A stretch of 57,613 nt of DNA from contig JAAYAH010000194.1 of assembly GCA_012719445.1 (NCBI GenBank), positions 1-57,613 on the forward strand. The letters are read 5' to 3'. The notes beneath the pieces are model-generated. The model was given only the letters and a program-made list of their open reading frames with translations. It searched no databases and was not told the origin of the DNA. Below are positions 49,506-57,613 of the stretch, piece by piece. The translations under genes and the position numbers were made by a program. The stretch comes from Actinomycetales bacterium. Its GTDB lineage: Bacteria; Actinomycetota; Actinomycetes; Actinomycetales; Kineosporiaceae. Each line of letters begins with the position of its first letter. Positions within the stretch are counted from its first letter, which is position 1.

Positions 49506-51232
49506 GCGCGGAGACCGGCAGGGCGGGTCCGCGTGAGGACGGGCCCCTGGTCCCCCCTCCGGACGGCGACGGCACCGACGGGCTGACCGTGCGAGGGGGG
49601 ACGGCGACCAGGGCGTACCTGGAGGACCTCCACCGGGTGGGGGCGGACCTGGTGCGTGCCGGGGAGGAGTTGGCCCGGCTCTCCCGTGAGCTCACCCGCC
49701 TCACCGCCGACCCCGGTCTGGTCGCCACCGGGTGCGTCGCTCCGCGGAGCCTCGCGGCCGTCGGCTCCGTCGTCGCCACGTCGGTCGCCGGGCCGCACGG
49801 GCTCCTCGCCGTCGGAGCCCGGGTGGCACTCCTCGGTGACCGGGTCCGGCTGGCAGCCGTCCGGTACGGCGAGGCCGACGCCGCGGTGGACGCCCTGCTC
49901 GACGGCGTCGATCCGGCAGTGAGAGGTGTCGCGGGTGCTCTCGGCGCTCTCGGCGCGGTGAGCCCGCTGCTGCGGGAGAGCCGGTCCGTGACCGTCGGCC
50001 CGGTCACCTCCCCGGTGCGGGTCCGGCCTCCCCGAGGGCTGGCCGATCTCCTCGCCATGGGACCGGTGGCCGGTGGTGGTCGCGAACCGGCGCAGGGGAC
50101 AGTGCGCGTCGACCGCATCGTGGGGCCGGACGGACGCCGCGCCTGGATCGTCGCCATACCGGGAACCCAGGACTGGAGTTCCCGCCCGGGAACGAACCCG
50201 TTCGACCTCACCGGGGACGTCCACCTCATGGCCGGCCGGGACACCGCGGCGGCGCACGGTGTGCTCGCGGCCATGGAGCGGGCAGGGGTGGTCGGGGGAG
50301 AGCCGGTGCTCCTGGTGGGGCACAGCCAGGGCGGGCTGGTGGCGGCACGACTGGCTTCCGACCAGGGCGTCCTGGCCAGGTACGCCGTCACCCACGTCGT
50401 CACCTCGGGGGCGCCGGTGGCGGGCTTCGAGATCCCTGCGTCGGTCCGGGTGCTCTCGGTCGAGCACACCGACGACCTCGTTCCCCAACTCGACGGGCGG
50501 CGGAACCCGGCCGCCGACGGGTGGCTGACGGTCAGCAGGAGGACCGATCTCCCGAAGCGACCGGCCGGACCGCACTCCCGAGGCGAGTACCTGCGCACCG
50601 CGGCCCGCGCCGATTCCTCGCACGATCCGGCGCTGCTGGAATGGAGACGTGGTGCCGCCGGGTTCCTCGACGGCGAGGGGGTCGAGGCGTTCTCGACGGA
50701 GGTCACCTGCTCACGGTCCCCGCCCCGGAACGGTGTCAGCCCGAGCCCGTGGCCAGCACCCGGTGCAGGGCCGTCACCGCGGCCTCCGCGTCGAGCCGGA
50801 GACCCCGGGCCGCCTCGGCGATCCGGGCCTCGACACTCCGATGGCGGGCGGTGTCGTCCCCGTCTCCACGGGTGGTGCCCGTCCCGTCCCCACGGACGGT
50901 GCCGGTGCCGACCTCGGCGAGGAGGTCCCTTGCTCGGTCTGCGAGGGCCAGCAGGTCGTCCCGCTGTCGGACGACGTGGGAGCTGCCGATCACCTGCCCG
51001 TGCCCCGGTATCACCGTGTCGCCGAGGTCGGGCAGCAACCGGTCGAGGGTCTCCGGCCACTCCAGCGGATAGGAGTCCTCGAAAGCCGGGGGCGCTCCCT
51101 CCTCGACGAGATCTCCGACGACGGAGACCCCGGCGTCGGGAACCAGCACCACGAGGTCGTGGTCGGTGTGCCCTCGACCGGCATGGCGCAGGACCACGTG
51201 ACGGTCGCCGAGGTCGAGGACCCGTTCGGTGA
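49502..51232 (+). CDS. Alpha/beta-hydrolase with helical N-terminus, reading through into antisense of next gene
   Basis: GTG at 49502 (GTGA overlap). Residues 1-160 are mainly helical (YLEDLHRVGADLVRAGEELA RLSRELTRL; DAAVDALLDGVDPAVRGVAG ALGALGAV), like the helical heads of type VII effectors. Residues 200-400 are an alpha/beta-hydrolase: GRRAWIVAIPGTQDW, GEPVLLVGHSQGGLVAARLA (Ser nucleophile), VTSGAPVAGFEIP and VEHTDDLVPQLDG (acid). Fold content ends near residue 405 (50720), but no in-frame stop occurs until 51232. The last 170 residues are Arg/Pro/Gly-rich and antisense to the metallo-beta-lactamase gene. The real protein may end by a stop lost through mutation or sequencing error, or truly be extended. 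Confidence 0.72.
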   Translation: MSAETGRAGPREDGPLVPPPDGDGTDGLTVRGGTATRAYLEDLHRVGADLVRAGEELARLSRELTRLTADPGLVATGCVAPRSLAAVGSVVATSVAGPHGLLAVGARVALLGDRVRLAAVRYGEADAAVDALLDGVDPAVRGVAGALGALGAVSPLLRESRSVTVGPVTSPVRVRPPRGLADLLAMGPVAGGGREPAQGTVRVDRIVGPDGRRAWIVAIPGTQDWSSRPGTNPFDLTGDVHLMAGRDTAAAHGVLAAMERAGVVGGEPVLLVGHSQGGLVAARLASDQGVLARYAVTHVVTSGAPVAGFEIPASVRVLSVEHTDDLVPQLDGRRNPAADGWLTVSRRTDLPKRPAGPHSRGEYLRTAARADSSHDPALLEWRRGAAGFLDGEGVEAFSTEVTCSRSPPRNGVSPSPWPAPGAGPSPRPPRRAGDPGPPRRSGPRHSDGGRCRPRLHGWCPSRPHGRCRCRPRRGGPLLGLRGPAGRPAVGRRGSCRSPARAPVSPCRRGRAATGRGSPATPADRSPRKPGALPPRRDLRRRRPRRREPAPRGRGRCALDRHGAGPRDGRRGRGPVR

Positions 51233-51695
51233 GAGGATCCGCCCCCGAGGGGGCCTCCACGAGATCGGTCGGCGGGGTGACGGTCACCGCAGCGACCGCC
51301 GCCGCATCGACCGGACGCCCGGCGGTCCGCATCCATGCGACGCCGGAGCGCCGCTCCTCCTCACCGCGTTCGGTGAGGGCGGTGAGGCAGCCCCGGTGCG
51401 CCCAGATCCGCAGTCCGGGCTGCTCGGCGGCGAGGACGGCGTTCCCGAAGCAGTGGTCGAAGTGGGCGTGGGTGTTGACGACCACCCACGGCAGCACCGT
51501 CCGGGAGCGGACGACCCGCACCAGCTCCCGGGCGAGCCCGTCGTGGCAGTCGGTGTCCACGATCAGGCACGACCTGTCCCCGAGGACGAGAGTGAGGTTG
51601 AGGTCGAGGACCGGGTTGCGCCGGACGAGCACGTCGCGGGCCACCTCACGCCACCCGTGCCCGTCCCCGCGGGGTGAGAACCGGAGGTCCGTCAT
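50736..51695 (-). CDS. Metallo-beta-lactamase fold hydrolase
   Basis: 319 residues. Metal motif VVVNTHAHFDHCFGNAVLAA (H76-x-H78-x-D80-H81), later GRGHTDHDLVVLVPDAGVSV VGDLVEEGAPP and VIPGHGQVI, as in the RNase-Z/glyoxalase-II-like MBL fold group. N-terminal LTLVLGDRSCLIVDTDCHDG is also typical. The substrate is unknown. The tail holds a short repeat (GTGTVRGDGTGTTRGDG). ATG at 51695 has no clear ribosome site. Its last 497 bp are antisense to the open end of the hydrolase frame, yet the metal motifs are in this frame, so this gene is taken as real throughout. Confidence 0.9.
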   Translation of the reverse strand: MTDLRFSPRGDGHGWREVARDVLVRRNPVLDLNLTLVLGDRSCLIVDTDCHDGLARELVRVVRSRTVLPWVVVNTHAHFDHCFGNAVLAAEQPGLRIWAHRGCLTALTERGEEERRSGVAWMRTAGRPVDAAAVAAVTVTPPTDLVEAPSGADPLTERVLDLGDRHVVLRHAGRGHTDHDLVVLVPDAGVSVVGDLVEEGAPPAFEDSYPLEWPETLDRLLPDLGDTVIPGHGQVIGSSHVVRQRDDLLALADRARDLLAEVGTGTVRGDGTGTTRGDGDDTARHRSVEARIAEAARGLRLDAEAAVTALHRVLATGSG

Positions 51696-51747
51696 GGGTC
51701 GAGGGTGCCGTACCCGCCGACGGCCGGGCGACCCGCCGCCGCCGTCC

Positions 51748-53424
51748 TCAGAGGCGGAAGCGGGCGACCATGGCGTGCAGTTCGGACGACATCCGGGACA
51801 GCTCGAGGACGGCGGTCCTCGCCTGCTCGGCACCGGCGGCCGTCGTGGACGCCGCACCGACCACCTCGGAGACGCCGTCGACGATCTGACCGGTCTGGCT
51901 CGAGGCCTGGTTCACGTTCTCGGACATGGACCGGGTGGTGACGGTCTGCTCCTCGACGGCCGAGGCGATGACGGTCTGGAAGTCGCCCAGCCGGGAGATC
52001 ACGTTGGCGATCTCGCCGATCGCCTCGGCCGCACCCGAGCTGTCGCTCTGGATCGCCTCGACGCGGCGGGCGATGTCCTCGGTGGCCCGGGCCGTCTCCT
52101 GGGCCAGTTCCTTCACCTCACCGGCCACGACCGCGAAGCCCTTGCCGGACTCCCCGGCCCGGGCCGCCTCGATGGTCGCGTTGAGCGAGAGGAGGTTGGT
52201 CTGCTCGGCGATCGAGTTGATCACCTTGATGACGTTCCCGATCTCGGTCGAGGAATCACCGAGCTTGGCGACGGTGACGTTGGTGGCGTCGGCGAGCTCC
52301 CGGGCGTGGGTGCCCATCTGCGCCGCGTCGTTGGCGTTGCGGGCGATCTCGGTGATGGAGCTGCTCATCTCCTCGGCGCCGGCGGCGATCGAGTTCACGT
52401 GGTCCGAGACCGTGTCCACCGCGCGCATCACCGTGCCCACCCTGGCCGACGTCGTCTCCGCCGAGGTGGTGATGGTCTCCGAGGTCGCGTTGAGCTCCTC
52501 GGCCGCCGAGGCCAGCGTGGTGGCCGAGGCGGCCAGCGCGCGGACGGTCTCCCGGGTGTTGGCCGTCGCGTGGTCGAGGGCGCGAGCGGTCTGGGCGATC
52601 TCGTCCCGGCCCCGGATGTCCACGGTTCGGGTGAGATCACCCTCGGCGATCGCCAGGCAGGCATCCCTGACCCGCCGCAGCGGGACCACCGTCCGGCGGG
52701 ACGCGTATCCCGCCAACAGCAGCGACAGGAGCCCGACCACGACCAGGACTCCGATCATGGAGGTCCTCGCGGAGTGGTAGGCCCGGTCGTTGTCGGCGAC
52801 GGTGGTGCTGGTCTGGGTCTGGACGGCCTCGACGAGTTCGTCGAGGTGCAGCTGGATGTCCACGGCGATCGGCTTGACTTCCTTGTCCCGCAGGGCGATG
52901 TAGGCCTTCTCGTCCCCGGTGCGGGCGACCTCGAGCAGGGCTCCGCCGACCACCTTCTGGTAGGCGGCCCAGGCGTCGGCGAGGTCGCCGAGGTGTTCGC
53001 GCTGTTCCTCGGTGAGCGAGCGCTCGCCCATCGCCTCAACGGCGGCGTCGAGGGCGTCCACGTCCTTGAGGAAGGCGGCGTGCTCCGGGCCGTCGTCACT
53101 GGTCCCGAGCAGGCCGTCGCCGAGGGCGTCCACCCGGACCTGGAGGTACTGCCGCCGGATCTCCTCCAGGGCCACCACGTTGGCCAGCGACACGTCGTTG
53201 ATGGCCTGGCCCCGGTCCCTGAGCTGTCCGAGGTAGGTCAGGGCCGTCCCGGCGATGACCAGCATCCCGAGGACGGCCACGGCGACCCCACCGAGGATCT
53301 TGATCGTGACCGGTGGGTCGAGCAGGCTCGCCCGGGTACGTCCGTCGGTCGCGCTCGCGCCGAGGGGACCGGTCTCCAGGGCGATGGTGGGTCGGGCCGC
53401 GTCCGTCGGCTGCATCGTGCCCAT
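51748..53424 (-). CDS. Methyl-accepting chemotaxis protein
   Basis: 558 residues. Transmembrane helix 1 at about 42-65 ([23 protein letters not shown]), a four-helix-bundle periplasmic sensor (to about 215), helix 2 ([20 protein letters not shown]), a HAMP domain ([23 protein letters not shown]), and the signalling coiled coil with the conserved tip [48 protein letters not shown]. It senses an unknown stimulus and controls CheA, so the organism is probably motile. No CheR-tethering pentapeptide at the end. ATG 53424 is preferred (GGAGAGGG upstream); GTG 53427 directly precedes it. Confidence 0.95.
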   Translation of the reverse strand: MGTMQPTDAARPTIALETGPLGASATDGRTRASLLDPPVTIKILGGVAVAVLGMLVIAGTALTYLGQLRDRGQAINDVSLANVVALEEIRRQYLQVRVDALGDGLLGTSDDGPEHAAFLKDVDALDAAVEAMGERSLTEEQREHLGDLADAWAAYQKVVGGALLEVARTGDEKAYIALRDKEVKPIAVDIQLHLDELVEAVQTQTSTTVADNDRAYHSARTSMIGVLVVVGLLSLLLAGYASRRTVVPLRRVRDACLAIAEGDLTRTVDIRGRDEIAQTARALDHATANTRETVRALAASATTLASAAEELNATSETITTSAETTSARVGTVMRAVDTVSDHVNSIAAGAEEMSSSITEIARNANDAAQMGTHARELADATNVTVAKLGDSSTEIGNVIKVINSIAEQTNLLSLNATIEAARAGESGKGFAVVAGEVKELAQETARATEDIARRVEAIQSDSSGAAEAIGEIANVISRLGDFQTVIASAVEEQTVTTRSMSENVNQASSQTGQIVDGVSEVVGAASTTAAGAEQARTAVLELSRMSSELHAMVARFRL

Positions 53425-53973
53425 CACTCGATCTGCCCTCTCCGGCCGGTGGATTGTGGGTGATGTGTGCGGATCGGGGGGATCCGTGGGAGACGCATCG
53501 AGACGGCGTCCGCCGGATCGGTAACGAGCCGGTTGGCACCGGTGCAGAGGCCATCGGCCGGCGACCCGCGGTGCTTGAGCGGCGACGCCGGACGTCGTGA
53601 CCCGGGGGAGCGGCAGGTCGGGGAGGGGGCATCGCCGGGCGATGAATCCCGGCTCACAGCCGGCCCACAGCTCCTCCTTGGGCCCCGCACAGGTTCACCC
53701 CTGGTTCCGGTGCGGGCCCCCTGGTTCCGGTGCGGGCCCCCTGGTTCCGGCACGGGTTCAGGGGTGCCGCGACGACCCCGCCCATGGCCTCCGGGCCGCC
53801 GCGATCCGGTCACCGGCCCCGTGGCGGCCGCCGTCGAGGATTGATCTCCTCGACTCCGGGTATCACCGGGCGGGACTGCCCGCCGCTACCACCGGGGCGG
53901 GATCGACGGAGGACGCCCTGCGGTCGCCCGCTGCGATCGGCGCGAACGGGCGACGGAACGGAGGAGCGAAACG
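53425..53973. other. 549-bp gene-free region between MCP and beta-phosphoglucomutase unit
   Basis: No convincing gene; competing frames on both strands lack ribosome sites and recognisable content. It contains a 20-bp tandem repeat (53699-53758) and the promoters of two divergent units. Confidence 0.5.
53699..53758. repeat. 20-bp tandem repeat, about three copies
   Basis: CCCTGGTTCCGGTGCGGGCC at 53699 and 53719 (identical), then a partly degenerate third copy at 53739. Confidence 0.88.
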
Positions 53974-54177
53974 GTGACGAGCACCTCGCGGGATGCCGTA
54001 ATCTCGGGCCGGATGAACGGCAGGTGCCGGCAAGGCGCGCAGACGGACGCGTCGTCCGGTTCCGGCGGTGAGACGTACTCCGATCGACTCTCCGGATGGC
54101 GCGTGCCCGCGCCCGCCACCGTTCGTCGTGCGGGGGTCCGAGCTGTCGACAGCGACCCGGGGAGGAACGAGCTGTGA
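53974..54177 (+). CDS. Small hypothetical protein, coupled to the phosphoglucomutase gene
   Basis: 67 codons from GTG 53974, with GGAGGAGCG as ribosome site eight bases upstream. The product is basic and Ser/Gly-rich ([20 protein letters not shown], then [19 protein letters not shown]) with no recognised domain. Its stop codon overlaps the next gene's GTG by four bases (GTGA). Ribosome site and overlap support translation, perhaps as an upstream coupling frame; the lack of conserved content argues for caution. Confidence 0.45.
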   Translation: MTSTSRDAVISGRMNGRCRQGAQTDASSGSGGETYSDRLSGWRVPAPATVRRAGVRAVDSDPGRNEL

Positions 54178-54947
54178 CTGATTCCCGCGTCCCAGACGTC
54201 GCGGTGGAGCGACTCGGGCTGCCGCCCGCGGCCAAGGCGTGCCTGTTCGACCTCGACGGCGTGCTCACCGACACGGCGAGCCTGCACGCGCGGTCGTGGA
54301 AGGCGATGTTCGACGACTTCCTCCGCGAGCACGCCGAGCGCACCGGGACGCCGTTCGTCCCCTTCGAGGTCGAGACCGACTATCCGCGTCATGTCGACGG
54401 CAAGCCGCGGGCCGACGGGACCAGGGCCTTCCTGGCGTCCCGGGGGATCGAGCTGCCGGAAGGGTCGGTGGACGACCCGCCCGAGGCCCAGACCGTGCAC
54501 GGTCTGGGGAATCGCAAGAACCTGCTGGTCCGCGAGCAGATCCGGTCCGGCGGCGTCGAGGTCTACCAGGGGTCCGTCGAGTACCTGCGACAGGTCAGGA
54601 AGGCCGGTCTGCTGACCGCCGTCGTGTCCTCCAGCGCCAACACCCCCGACGTCCTCGCCGTCACCGGGATCGAGGACCTGTTCGACGCGCGGGTCGACGG
54701 GAACGTGGCGAGGGAACGTGGCCTGCCCGGCAAGCCCGCGCCGGACACGTTCCTCGCCGGGGCGGCCGAGCTCGGGGTCACCGCCGACGCCGCCGTCGTC
54801 TTCGAGGACGCGCTCGCCGGGGTGGCGGCGGGGCGGGCCGGTGGGTTCGTCCTCGTCGTCGGGGTGGACCGGGTGGGTCATGCCGACGCGCTGCGCGCCA
54901 ACGGCGCGGACATCGTCGTCTCGGACCTCGCGGACCTGCTGTCGTGA
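54174..54947 (+). CDS. pgmB: Beta-phosphoglucomutase (HAD superfamily)
   Basis: 257 residues. HAD motifs: [22 protein letters not shown] (nucleophile and acid Asp), [44 protein letters not shown] and [20 protein letters not shown]. The cap includes [24 protein letters not shown], as in beta-PGM of maltose/trehalose phosphorylase operons. It converts beta-glucose 1-phosphate to glucose 6-phosphate. The downstream GH65 phosphorylase would make beta-glucose 1-phosphate, so the pair forms a two-step pathway. GTG 54174 with GGGGAGGAAC upstream; a GTGA overlap with the small frame upstream. Confidence 0.92.
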   Translation: MTDSRVPDVAVERLGLPPAAKACLFDLDGVLTDTASLHARSWKAMFDDFLREHAERTGTPFVPFEVETDYPRHVDGKPRADGTRAFLASRGIELPEGSVDDPPEAQTVHGLGNRKNLLVREQIRSGGVEVYQGSVEYLRQVRKAGLLTAVVSSSANTPDVLAVTGIEDLFDARVDGNVARERGLPGKPAPDTFLAGAAELGVTADAAVVFEDALAGVAAGRAGGFVLVVGVDRVGHADALRANGADIVVSDLADLLS

Positions 54948-55053
54948 CGGGCTGACACCCGCACGCACGCCGGCGAACCCGGTCGGGGATCCTCGATGGG
55001 TATCGCGTCATGACCCTCTGTCGTATCGATCTCGACGACCTCCTGGAGCAACC

Positions 55054-57552
55054 GTGAACGGCCTGGTCGAGCCCGCGGGCCCTGCCCTCAACCAGCACGT
55101 CGGAGCCCAGCAGCCGATCGGCCCGGCGGTGGCGAGCGACGCCGAGACGGTCCCCCCGTTCCTCGTGGAACCCTGGTGCGTCCGGGAGACCCAGCTCGAC
55201 CTGGAGAACCTCGCCAGGACCGAGTCGGTGTTCGCGCTGTCGAACGGTCACGTGGGGCTGCGCGGCAACCTCGAGGAGGGCGAGCCGTACGGTATCCCGG
55301 GCACCTACCTCAACTCCGTGTACGAAGGGCGCCCGCTGCCGCACGCCGAGACCGCGTACGGCTATCCCGAGTCCGGCCAGACGATGATCGACGTCACCAA
55401 CGGGAAGATCATCCGACTGCTGGTGGACGACGAGCCCTTCGACGTCCGCTACGGGTACGTGAACCGGCACGAGCGGTGGCTGGACCTGCGCGCCGGCACC
55501 CTGAACCGGGTCGTCGAGTGGCGGTCGCCCGCTGACCGGACGGTGAAGGTGCGGACCACCCGGCTGGTCTCCTTCACCCACCGCTCGGTGGTGGCGATCT
55601 GCTACGAGGTCGAGCCGATCGACGGGACGACCCGGCTGGTCGTCCAGTCCGAGCTGGTCGCCAACGAGCAGCGGGTCCCCGGCGGCGGGATCCGGCGGGG
55701 GAGCCAGCAGGTCCCGGTCCGGCCCGACCCGCGGGCGGCGGCCACCCTGGACACCGGCCTCATCCCGGTCGAGCACGACGTCCGGGGCATGCGGCTGCAC
55801 CTGCTGCACCGCACCCACCGCAGCGGCCTGTCCATCGCCGCGGCGGCCGACCACCAGGTGACGGTGCCCGACGACGCGGCCCTGCTCACCGACGCCGAGG
55901 CGCGGCCGGACTGGGGCCGGGTGACGGCGACCGCGACCCTGCGGCCGGGGCAGACCCTGCGGCTGGTCAAGTACGTCAGCTACGGCTGGTCCTCGCTGCG
56001 GTCGGTCCCCGCCCTGCGGGACCAGGTGGCGGCGGGTCTCACCGGGGCGGTGCACACCGGCTGGGAGGGCCTGCTCCGCGGCCAGCGGGAGTTCCTCGAC
56101 GAGTTCTGGGCCGGAGCCGACGTGGAGATCGGCGGCGACCCGGAGCTCCAGCAGGGGGTGCGGTTCGCGCTGTTCCACGTGCTCCAGGCCGGAGCCCGGG
56201 CCGAGGAGCGGCCGATCTCCGCGAAGGGCCTCACCGGTCCCGGGTACGACGGCCACTGCTTCTGGGACACCGAGACCTACGTGCTCCCGGTGCTCATCCA
56301 CACCTACCCGCCGGCCGCGGCCGACGCCCTGCGCTGGCGGCAGCGCACCCTGCCGACCGCCCGCGAGCGGGCCAGGACGCTCGGGCTGGCCGGTGCCGCC
56401 TTCCCGTGGCGGACCATCAACGGCGAGGAGTGCTCGGGGTACTGGCCGGCCGGGACGGCCGCCTTCCACATCAACGCCGACATCGCCGACGCCGTGATCC
56501 GCTACCACGACGCGACGGCCGACGGGGACTTCGACGCCGACACCGGGCTGGAGCTCCTCGTCGAGACGGCACGGCTGTGGCGCTCGCTCGGCCACTTCGA
56601 CCGCAACGGCGACTTCCGGATCGACGGGGTCACCGGGCCGGACGAGTACAGCGCCGTCCAGGACAACAACACCTACACGAACCTCATGGCGCAGCGGAAC
56701 CTCCGCTCCGCGGCCATCGCGGCCTGGAAGCTGCCCGAGCGGGCGGCGGCGCTCGGCGTCACCGAGAAGGAGATCGCCGCCTGGCGGGAGTGCGCCGACG
56801 CCCTCACCATCCCCTACGACGCCATGCTCGGCGTGCACCAGCAGTCGGAGGGGTTCACCCACCACGCCCGCTGGGACTTCGAGAACACCTCCGCCGAGGC
56901 GTACCCGCTCATGCTGCACTTCCCGTACTTCGACCTGTACCGGAAGCAGGTCGTCAAGCAGTCGGACCTGGTGCTGGCCATGCATCTGCGTGGGGACGCC
57001 TTCACCCCGGAGCAGAAGGCGGCCAACTTCGCCTACTACGAGCCGTTGACGGTCCGGGACTCCTCGCTCTCCGCGTGCACCCAGGCGGTGGTGGCGGCCG
57101 AGGTCGGCCACCTGGGCCTCGCCTACGACTACGCGGCCGAGGCCGCGTTGATGGACCTGCACGACGTGCAGCGCAACACCCGCAGCGGGCTGCACATCGC
57201 CTCGCTCGCCGGTGCCTGGACCGCGGTGGTCTCCGGCTTCGGCGGGATGCGCGACCACGACGGAGTGCTGATTTTCGCCCCCCGGCTGCCGGCGGCGCTG
57301 ACCCGGCTGGCCTTCACCATCACCCACCGGGGGCTGCGGCTGCGGGTGGAGACCGACGGCAACGAGGCGACGTACACCCTCAAGAGCAGGGGCAGCAGCC
57401 TCGACCTCATCCACCACGGGGAGCGGATCACCGTGAGCTCCGGCTCGCCGGTGACCCTTCCGGTGCCGCCAGCTCCCGCCTACCCGCGGCCGCGGCAGCC
57501 GGCCGGCCGGGCCCCGCGGCCACGACGTCCCGTCACGGCGGTGACCCCGTAG
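55054..57552 (+). CDS. Glycoside hydrolase family 65 disaccharide phosphorylase
   Basis: 832 residues. N-terminal beta-sandwich: WCVRETQLDLENLARTESVF ALSNGHVGLRGNLEEGEPYG IPGTYLNS. The (alpha/alpha)6 barrel holds GYDGHCFWDTETYVLPVLIH TYP and RIDGVTGPDEYSAVQDNNTY TN, with the catalytic acid Glu531 in GPDEY. The C-terminal HIASLAGAWTAVVSGFGGMR is also standard. GH65 inverting phosphorylases cleave alpha-linked disaccharides (maltose, trehalose, kojibiose or nigerose) with phosphate to beta-glucose 1-phosphate; which sugar is not certain. GTG 55054 with TGGAG upstream, 106 bp after pgmB. The C-terminal 30 residues are Pro/Arg-rich. Confidence 0.94.
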   Translation: MNGLVEPAGPALNQHVGAQQPIGPAVASDAETVPPFLVEPWCVRETQLDLENLARTESVFALSNGHVGLRGNLEEGEPYGIPGTYLNSVYEGRPLPHAETAYGYPESGQTMIDVTNGKIIRLLVDDEPFDVRYGYVNRHERWLDLRAGTLNRVVEWRSPADRTVKVRTTRLVSFTHRSVVAICYEVEPIDGTTRLVVQSELVANEQRVPGGGIRRGSQQVPVRPDPRAAATLDTGLIPVEHDVRGMRLHLLHRTHRSGLSIAAAADHQVTVPDDAALLTDAEARPDWGRVTATATLRPGQTLRLVKYVSYGWSSLRSVPALRDQVAAGLTGAVHTGWEGLLRGQREFLDEFWAGADVEIGGDPELQQGVRFALFHVLQAGARAEERPISAKGLTGPGYDGHCFWDTETYVLPVLIHTYPPAAADALRWRQRTLPTARERARTLGLAGAAFPWRTINGEECSGYWPAGTAAFHINADIADAVIRYHDATADGDFDADTGLELLVETARLWRSLGHFDRNGDFRIDGVTGPDEYSAVQDNNTYTNLMAQRNLRSAAIAAWKLPERAAALGVTEKEIAAWRECADALTIPYDAMLGVHQQSEGFTHHARWDFENTSAEAYPLMLHFPYFDLYRKQVVKQSDLVLAMHLRGDAFTPEQKAANFAYYEPLTVRDSSLSACTQAVVAAEVGHLGLAYDYAAEAALMDLHDVQRNTRSGLHIASLAGAWTAVVSGFGGMRDHDGVLIFAPRLPAALTRLAFTITHRGLRLRVETDGNEATYTLKSRGSSLDLIHHGERITVSSGSPVTLPVPPAPAYPRPRQPAGRAPRPRRPVTAVTP

Positions 57553-57613
57553 CCGGGCCTGACACCACCTGCAGACCCCCCACCTGCGGGAACACCACCC
57601 GCGGGAACACCAC
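57553..57613. other. Downstream flank of the GH65 gene
   Basis: 61 bp to the window end. GCGGGAACACCAC occurs twice near the end (57588-57600 and 57601-57613), a possible start of another short tandem repeat. No gene visible. Confidence 0.5.

Noticed and set aside
1-57613. tRNA or rRNA genes
   Set aside because: No cloverleaf T-loop motif or rRNA-like conserved stretch was noticed by eye on either strand; a tRNAscan-SE run would be decisive.

Overview
The window is a 57.6-kb piece of a very GC-rich actinobacterial chromosome. The evidence is the core gene order myo-inositol-phosphate synthase / PadR regulator / bifunctional penicillin-binding protein / polytopic membrane protein / rpsF-ssb-rpsR-rplI / dnaB, which is also found in mycobacteria and Streptomyces. 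Supporting signs are frequent GTG starts, GTGA overlaps between genes, TAnnnT-type -10 elements and an F420-dependent oxidoreductase. The S18 protein is the zinc-free type. A chemoreceptor and two diguanylate cyclases suggest a motile, cellulose-degrading soil or plant-surface actinomycete (Micrococcales, Kineosporiales or Frankiales are possible; the order cannot be fixed from sequence alone).

Layout. 1-5.8 kb: ino1 (cut by the window edge), its PadR neighbour with a perfect operator-like palindrome, the PBP and a GT87-like membrane protein. 5.76-9.66 kb: an accessory islet lodged in this core locus, bounded by transposase remnants (an IS701-type N-terminus on the left, IS110-type and ISKra4-type pieces on the right). 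It carries two exported proteins, one with a structured leader. 9.8-11.7 kb: rpsF-ssb-rpsR-rplI with a strong terminator. 11.8-13.6 kb: two unrecognised genes (winged-helix protein and membrane protein). 13.7-15.5 kb: a cluster of DnaA-box-like sites, then dnaB. 15.7-28 kb: a Vps62-like exported protein, a GGDEF-EAL protein, a GH3 beta-glucosidase with PA14 domain, an Asp/Glu racemase, a flavin-binding NimA-like protein, a PAS-GGDEF cyclase, a secreted S33 peptidase and a glyoxalase-fold protein.

28-32 kb: a 1.46-kb gene-free stretch with an orphan hairpin element and two CebR/CelR-type palindromes 500 bp apart, leading to a secreted CBM2-GH48 cellulase. 32-38 kb: a DUF2630 protein, purB coupled to a two-domain VOC protein, a HAD hydrolase, an F420-type oxidoreductase and a PEBP protein. 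38-41 kb: the three-subunit proton-translocating transhydrogenase. 41-47 kb: a MoxR / DUF58 / transglutaminase operon and an MFS transporter. 47-48.6 kb: fructosamine kinase and low-molecular-weight phosphatase. 49-51 kb: a coupled WXG100-like protein plus alpha/beta-hydrolase whose frame runs on, antisense, through a metallo-beta-lactamase gene. 51.7-53.4 kb: a methyl-accepting chemotaxis protein. 54-57.6 kb: beta-phosphoglucomutase and a GH65 disaccharide phosphorylase.

Together GH48 (cellulose), GH3 (beta-glucosides) and GH65 plus beta-phosphoglucomutase (phosphorolysis of alpha-linked disaccharides) point to carbohydrate scavenging. A striking feature throughout is short in-frame or intergenic tandem repeats (15, 16, 20 and 30 bp units). 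The points most worth testing are the coupled WXG-like/hydrolase pair with its long antisense overlap, the islet with its structured leader, the DnaA-box cluster before dnaB, the pentapeptide-type repeat inside the transglutaminase core, and the orphan hairpin at 28.1 kb.
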